DNA from: Setophaga petechia
Lineage: Eukaryota > Chordata > Aves > Passeriformes > Parulidae
Length of the DNA stretch: 64,000 bases
Reading direction: 5' to 3'
NCBI GenBank assembly: GCA_024362935.1
Contig: JANCRA010000009.1
Span: forward strand, 30,351,166 to 30,415,165
Shown here: positions 58,801-64,000 of the stretch, piece by piece
Numbering within the stretch: position 1 is the first letter of the stretch
How the letters are laid out: each line of letters opens with the position of its first letter
Notes under the pieces: model-generated
Databases searched by the model: none
Seen by the model: only the letters and a program-made list of their open reading frames with translations
What the model was told of the DNA's origin: nothing
Position numbers and translations under genes: made by a program

Positions 58801-61470
58801 GGATAATGGCTTACGTAACAGAAAAACATAAAATAATAAATGCTTCTTTGAAGTTTTGGAAAGCTCCCTTGCCTCTGTGTTTTATGTTCTGTTCACTAAG
58901 GAGCTTATGTAACCAGACGCCATGTGACACCCTGAAGCCTGTCCGACTGCAGGTGTTGTATTCCAAACCCTGTAACAACCAAAAAATACCCCAACCAAAA
59001 AATACCCCAATCAATACCCAACCAAAAAATACCCCAAACAAGAAAAAGCCACCCAAACTCCTGACTTCTAGCACAATGCACTGAGGACATTTTTCTAGAA
59101 GATTGCTTTCCAACTAAGAGAATTGGAAGATATATAAAAAGCCAAAATCAATTTGCTCAAGGTTCAACTGAAATTTTATAGTCGCCTTTAACCCTTGCAC
59201 TATGTCCTCACACTAACTTCAATTGCATAGTGGCCTCTCCACATGGTTTATCTCCTAAGTGTGAAGCATGCTTTCAATGGGTCACTTAAGGTTTTTTAAG
59301 TATAAAATATATGTGGTCACTTAAGGTTTTTTAAGGATAAAATATATGTGCTACGTATTACACACTTAACAGGAAAATGAATAATGAAGTGGTCTTAAAC
59401 TACTTTTGATGGTGTAGAAATAGCTAAGAGCTCCAAGTAGTAGAGTATTCTTAGGTCAAGGTTCTTATTTTGATCGTGGTACAGATGGAAAAATAATTAT
59501 CATCATCATCATCGTATGTTCACAAAAACTGCAATTTACTGGAGCAATTGTAGCAGGCTGGTACAGTCTCTATTTGGTCAGACCTCTAACCTAGGATTAT
59601 GTATCTTTTCTGTGGTCTATGTTGGTGTGCAATAACCATTCTGAACAGAGTGAGGCACCCACACGAGATTGCCCAGAAAAAGCAATGTGTATTTCCTAAC
59701 ATGTTCAGAAAAGGGCTGGAGTAGGAAAAGCAGAGCATTAGCCTACCTTTCCAAGAATTTTTAATGGCAAGTGAAGCCTGGAGCTAGAAAAACATTTTCA
59801 TACCAGTCAGTCTGCTGTATGCATACAGCTGGTATTTTGCAGGGCATTAAATATTTTTGCCATATTTGAAGAAATTTTCTCTTGTTGGTGCCAATTAAAA
59901 TACATGCTGCATTTTCTGATTGTTGTTACTTATTCCTGACTAGCTCCCTGTTCATAGCTTTCCTTCTCCCAGCTTGCAGTTCTCAGGGACATCTCATTTT
60001 TTACTTACTTTCCCTCTTGATATTTCACTTATTTGTTTTCCATAACATCTAATCCTTTTCAACTTCTTGTCTTCATCTGTTCTTTCTAGTCTGTAGTCAC
60101 TTTTCATCACTCCCATTCATTTATTGGTTTTTCTTATCAAATTTGTTTTCTATTTTTGCTTAACCTCTCATTTAGTATTTTTCTACTCTGTTTAAGCAAA
60201 ATAGAGTCAGGAGATAAAAGGCCACTTCTGTCTCATACATTCCTTTCCCAAGAGACCAGAGTTGTTCCTATCAGCGCAGAACCAGACTTTTTCCTGGATG
60301 AGGCCAGTTATTTTCTGTAATGATCTAAGAATTGGTATGAGATGGTAGTCTCATATAATTAGTTAGTTAATGATTGATTAACAAGGGTGAAGGAACACTA
60401 ATGCAAGTTAAGGGATGATCTAGAGGAATGACAGCCAAGAAAGCTCTTGCCAAATAGCTGTTATTTCCCTGGTGTCCACGTGGACACTTGCCTTCTAATT
60501 TCATTAATTTGGATGGAGGCTGTTTTACTACTGTGAAAATTTTGGAACAGTGATGTAAACTGATTTTTATTTTAACCAACTGAAATAGACAGCTTAGTGT
60601 TCCTAATCTTAGCCTCAGAAAGGCCAAATTTAAATTTTAAATTCAGCAAACTTCATCTCTACATTTATACTGAAACAAATGTACTCAAACACACAGAGTA
60701 GCTTCCCTTATTTATGCAAATTTAAGCACACAAGCTTGAAACATTTAGCCAAAATTCCCTCAACACAAACATGAAACCCTTGAACTTTTCATGTTTTCTC
60801 TTAGTCAAATTTTTCTGTCCTAAGGGCAGAAATGAAACTATGAGAACTCCCTCTTCAAAACTATGCAGATGGCAGGTGCAGCAGCACACTCAGAATCTCT
60901 TGGATCAGGCACTTAAAACCTCAGGCCTTGCATTATAGGGTGTAGGTGAGTGCAGCCATCAGCCCTTGATGTGCAAGACTGAAGTGGCAGAAATCGCAGA
61001 ACTACTCCTGTTCCCTGACAGAGTATATGGGAGAGGGAACTGTTCACAATGCAGAGAAACAGCGAGCCTGGCAGTACTACCACTGTTGGTTTTCCTCAGT
61101 GCTGGACTAACAACACAGGGCTGCCAGCTGCAGGGGAGATTTAACATGAGATGTGAAGTGCATGCAGACCTTACTCAATGTTCTTGCCAAGGCTTGCCTG
61201 ATAACCTCTACCCCACACAGATACAGCAATGCCTTGTGACACAGGGGAAAATATACATATGAAAATTCCCTGTCCCTCCCTTAAAAAAGATTGTTTCTAA
61301 AAGCAATATGGAATATTTGAGAAAAGCTCCGATAAGACTGAGCATATCTCACAGTTGAGCTCCCCTTCTGTTCACACCTCCTGGTTGGGAGTCAGCATCC
61401 GCTTTCAGGTCCTTTGCTACAAAAGTAGATAGAGGCACCAAGCATGGCTATTTCAGCTGAAGATGCAGCC
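49868..61470. other. About 11.6 kb of intergenic DNA without recognisable genes
   Basis: AT-rich with scattered short frames and no recognised family. Minor structure: G-run near 51498-51506, an A-run of 26 (57007-57032), a CCAAAAAATACC-type tandem (about 58977-59039), a perfect-spaced 35-bp duplication (59280-59349) and ATC repeats near 59498-59513. Confidence 0.6.
59280..59349. repeat. Tandem duplication, 2 x 35 bp
   Basis: The unit starting GGTCACTTAAGG and ending AAATATATGT occurs at 59280-59314 and 59315-59349 with a single difference (AAGTATA versus AAGGATA). A recent local duplication with no visible function. Confidence 0.9.
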
Positions 61471-61637
61471 CTTCCTTCCTTCCTTCCTTCCTTCCTTCCT
61501 TCCTTCCTTCCTTCCTTCCTTCCTTCCTTCCTTCCTTCCTTCCTTCCTTCCTTCCTTCCTTCCTTCCTTCCTTCCTTCCTTCCTTCCTTCCTTCCTCCCT
61601 CCCTCCCTCCCTCCCTCCCTCCCTCCCTCCCTCCCTC
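61471..61637. repeat. TTCC/CTCC microsatellite, about 167 bp
   Basis: An uninterrupted TTCC tetranucleotide repeat to about 61596, then CTCC to 61637: a compound pyrimidine tract. The long open frames across it on both strands are artefacts of the 4-base repeat. Such mirror-symmetric tracts can form triplex DNA and tend to be length-variable. Confidence 0.97.
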
Positions 61638-64000
61638 ATGTAGTATGCCTATTTAATGTCTGATGTTGTCTTAGAAGTATGGAAATATATATTTTAAAGG
61701 CAGTAATTAACATTTGATTTGAGGAAAAACTTGGAAAGAACATAATATTTCTCTTTCTTATAGAGTAAATCTTGCATTTAACCTTTTTCATTTCATCATA
61801 GCAAACACAAAATATAACAGCTGGGGTTTTATTAAGAGCAGAGCAAAGCTGCCAAAATCTGTTTCTGTTAGATCTCAAATCAGCTAACAACTTCTCTTCT
61901 AACTCCCCTCATTGTTTATATGTAATTTAGAACTCTAAACAAAAAAACTCTGAGAATTCATGTTCTGAAATTTATCCAGTTGCTCGATGCTAGTAATGAT
62001 GATGACCAAAGATACTCATATCTCCCTTTTGTGTGTCAGCATATTATTCAGTTGTCAAAAATCGTCCAACTGTATTTCATGTCATTTTGGATTTCTGAAA
62101 ACATGAAATAATGTTGAAAGAATTCACAATGACAGTTATTCCCTCTCTCTTTCGCATGGCCTAGGAAACTGATCTACATCACCAATGTTACAAGAAGAGA
62201 GAAGGAAATAGTCTTAAAAACGTGTAAGGGAGAAAGTGCCAGTGAAGGGAAAATTTTGCCAATGCTAAGAAATAATGAAAAAACTAATGTACATCTTTAT
62301 TTGGTCTTTGGGCAGTCAGAACTGTCTCAGCAACTCAGTCTCAGGAGTACATGAAACACTTTCAGAATTTAAAGGATTGGAGTTTTATTGGCACAGCTGC
62401 CATCCATACACAAGGACTATCTTGTAAACTTCAGTGTCTTTTTTGGGAAATACAGGACATCTGCAGATGTTTTAAAGGGCGTTGACAGAAAAAGGTTGTT
62501 GCTTAAACCTCATTTATAATAATGAAGTGGCGGGTTCTGTAATAAGTTCAACAGTAGACAAAATGTTATAATTTGTGCTGATCTATTGTGGCAGTGAGCC
62601 TCTGAATGGGGAATAATGAGCATTAAACTCGATGGTTGCAGAAGGCTGATCAATCACTTTTTCTTACTACACTACTATACTATACTATATGAAAAACCCA
62701 TTGCCCTTGCCACACAGTCTGATACAGCTTTGGCCTAATTGGTCAATCAATAAAAACACTATCATCAGAGTCCAATTAAGAAACTATCCTTTGGTAAACA
62801 ATCTCCATAACACATTCCACATGTGCACAACAACAGGTGCAGCAAATGCAGATAAGAATTGTTTTCTCTGAGCTTTCTCACAGCTTCTCAGGAAAAGCCT
62901 GGGAGACTATGATGTCTCTGTTCAGAGGATATGTGATCACCACACTGATCCTCTTCTCGAATTCAAAGAGGGATAAAATTACGACTTTAGGATGAATCCT
63001 GAAACAGGGTCTGTGTGGAGAAAAAAAATTCACTCTGATTTGTATCAGACTGTGTGGCAGGACTAGAGAGATGAATAAGATTTTATTGGACATAAAGGAT
63101 CAAAATTCATAGGTATTTTAAATAATCCTGTTGCATCTTGTTCTGACTTTAGGCATATAGAAGCTTTCTGATCAAATATCTCCCAGAATGTGTGTTTTCT
63201 AAAATATAACCTAAAACTGTGTTTGTGTTAGCAGAACCTCTGCCCTTTAGAGGTGCTGAAAGCCCCTTGGACTTGAACAATACTCTGAATTTCCACTATC
63301 TTGAGCAAGAGAAGAAAATATTCAGCACTAGGTAGGAAGTAAAAGACACCTGATTTAGTGGTCTCAGAAAATGAGGAATCTTGAGATATTAAAGAGCCTT
63401 GCATTCTGAAGACTTGAAAGTCCTCGGAAATTCAAAACGATGTTTCATTGCTCCTTAGGTCAAAACACTTAGAAATACGCATGCCATCAAGCCCTGAATT
63501 AAATATATATTATGATAATCTGATCGTATCCATATTATATTACTGTCTTGGCCTTACATGTGTTTATGATGGTGCCAAGTATTTCTTTTATTTCCCCCAC
63601 TGATGAAGTACAGATGTAAGAGCCTATATTGGTAGAAACATGATGATTGGGGTATGGAGGCCTAAAACGACTGAATTTTGCCCTTTCTACTCTTTTTACC
63701 CTATATATGTAACGCAATTAGTATCGCTGCTGACATTTATAGTACTTACAGTGTGCTGCTCCAGATACTGGATAATCACCAGGAAAACTTGCTATATATC
63801 TGATCCTATTCCTAGTAAAGGATGTGGAATCACACCAACATCAATACTGATACAAGTTCTCTCTAATAAGGGCATCTGACAGCATGTATTTCTTTTGTTT
63901 GTGGATGGAAGTAAAGCTCAAGAGGGTGTCAGGATTTCTAAACCTAGATTTGCCTGTGTGTCTTCAAGAATCATCTGTCACAAAGCATGACTTATGCACC
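61638..64000. other. Intergenic, no gene seen
   Basis: AT-rich DNA to the window end, with a short CTATA-type repeat near 62667-62690. No gene or repeat family recognised. Confidence 0.6.

Noticed and set aside
61444..61663. Open frames on both strands rich in FLPS or GREG-type repeats
   Set aside because: Produced by the TTCC/CTCC microsatellite, which cannot generate stops in these frames.

Overview
The window looks like bird genomic DNA, most likely from a songbird. It holds CR1 LINE fragments in both orientations, class II (alpha/betaretrovirus-related) endogenous retroviruses, several solo LTRs, and long AT-rich stretches with no recognisable host gene. Nothing bacterial (operons, ribosome binding sites, CRISPR) is present. 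The density of retroviral insertions would suit a repeat-rich chromosome such as a female-specific W, but that is inference.

Layout. Provirus A (plus strand, 1-6187, 5' end outside the window) has betaretrovirus-style gag, pro and pol reading frames, each one step back from the last, with a recognisable slippery site at each junction. Gag, pro and pol are broken, but the 489-codon env is fully open. From 6.2 to 28.9 kb lie an LTR-like element (about 7.86-8.49 kb), a truncated CR1 (8.66-9.95 kb, minus), an LTR-like fragment (10.84-11.30 kb), two solo class II LTRs with exact 6-bp target duplications (11301-12036 and 15470-15863) and a second CR1 tail (26.7-27.1 kb, plus). The rest is featureless.

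The centre is a three-level nest. Provirus B (plus, 28973-42103, duplication TTATCT) is old and internally deleted. A solo LTR, D, lies inside B's region upstream of env. Provirus C (minus, 31983-40267, duplication TCCTTC) lies inside D. C is young: its two LTRs differ at about 3 of 364 positions, against about 10 of 327 for B. C combines alpharetrovirus-like gag, pro and pol with a gammaretrovirus-type env.

Between B's pol remnant and its env, and now split by D and C, is an unrecognised reading frame. It has a cysteine cluster and a very basic C-terminus and ends in a 4-base overlap with the env start. It is the best candidate here for something undescribed.

From 42.1 to 64 kb there is an LTR-like element with 31-bp tandem units, a solo LTR of the provirus A family (47175-47712), a second copy of the 11.3-kb LTR family (48469-49861) that carries another LTR inside it (48513-49159), a TTCC/CTCC microsatellite, and otherwise AT-rich intergenic DNA. 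All coordinates were read by eye; family assignments rest on motifs and remembered family features, not on database searches.
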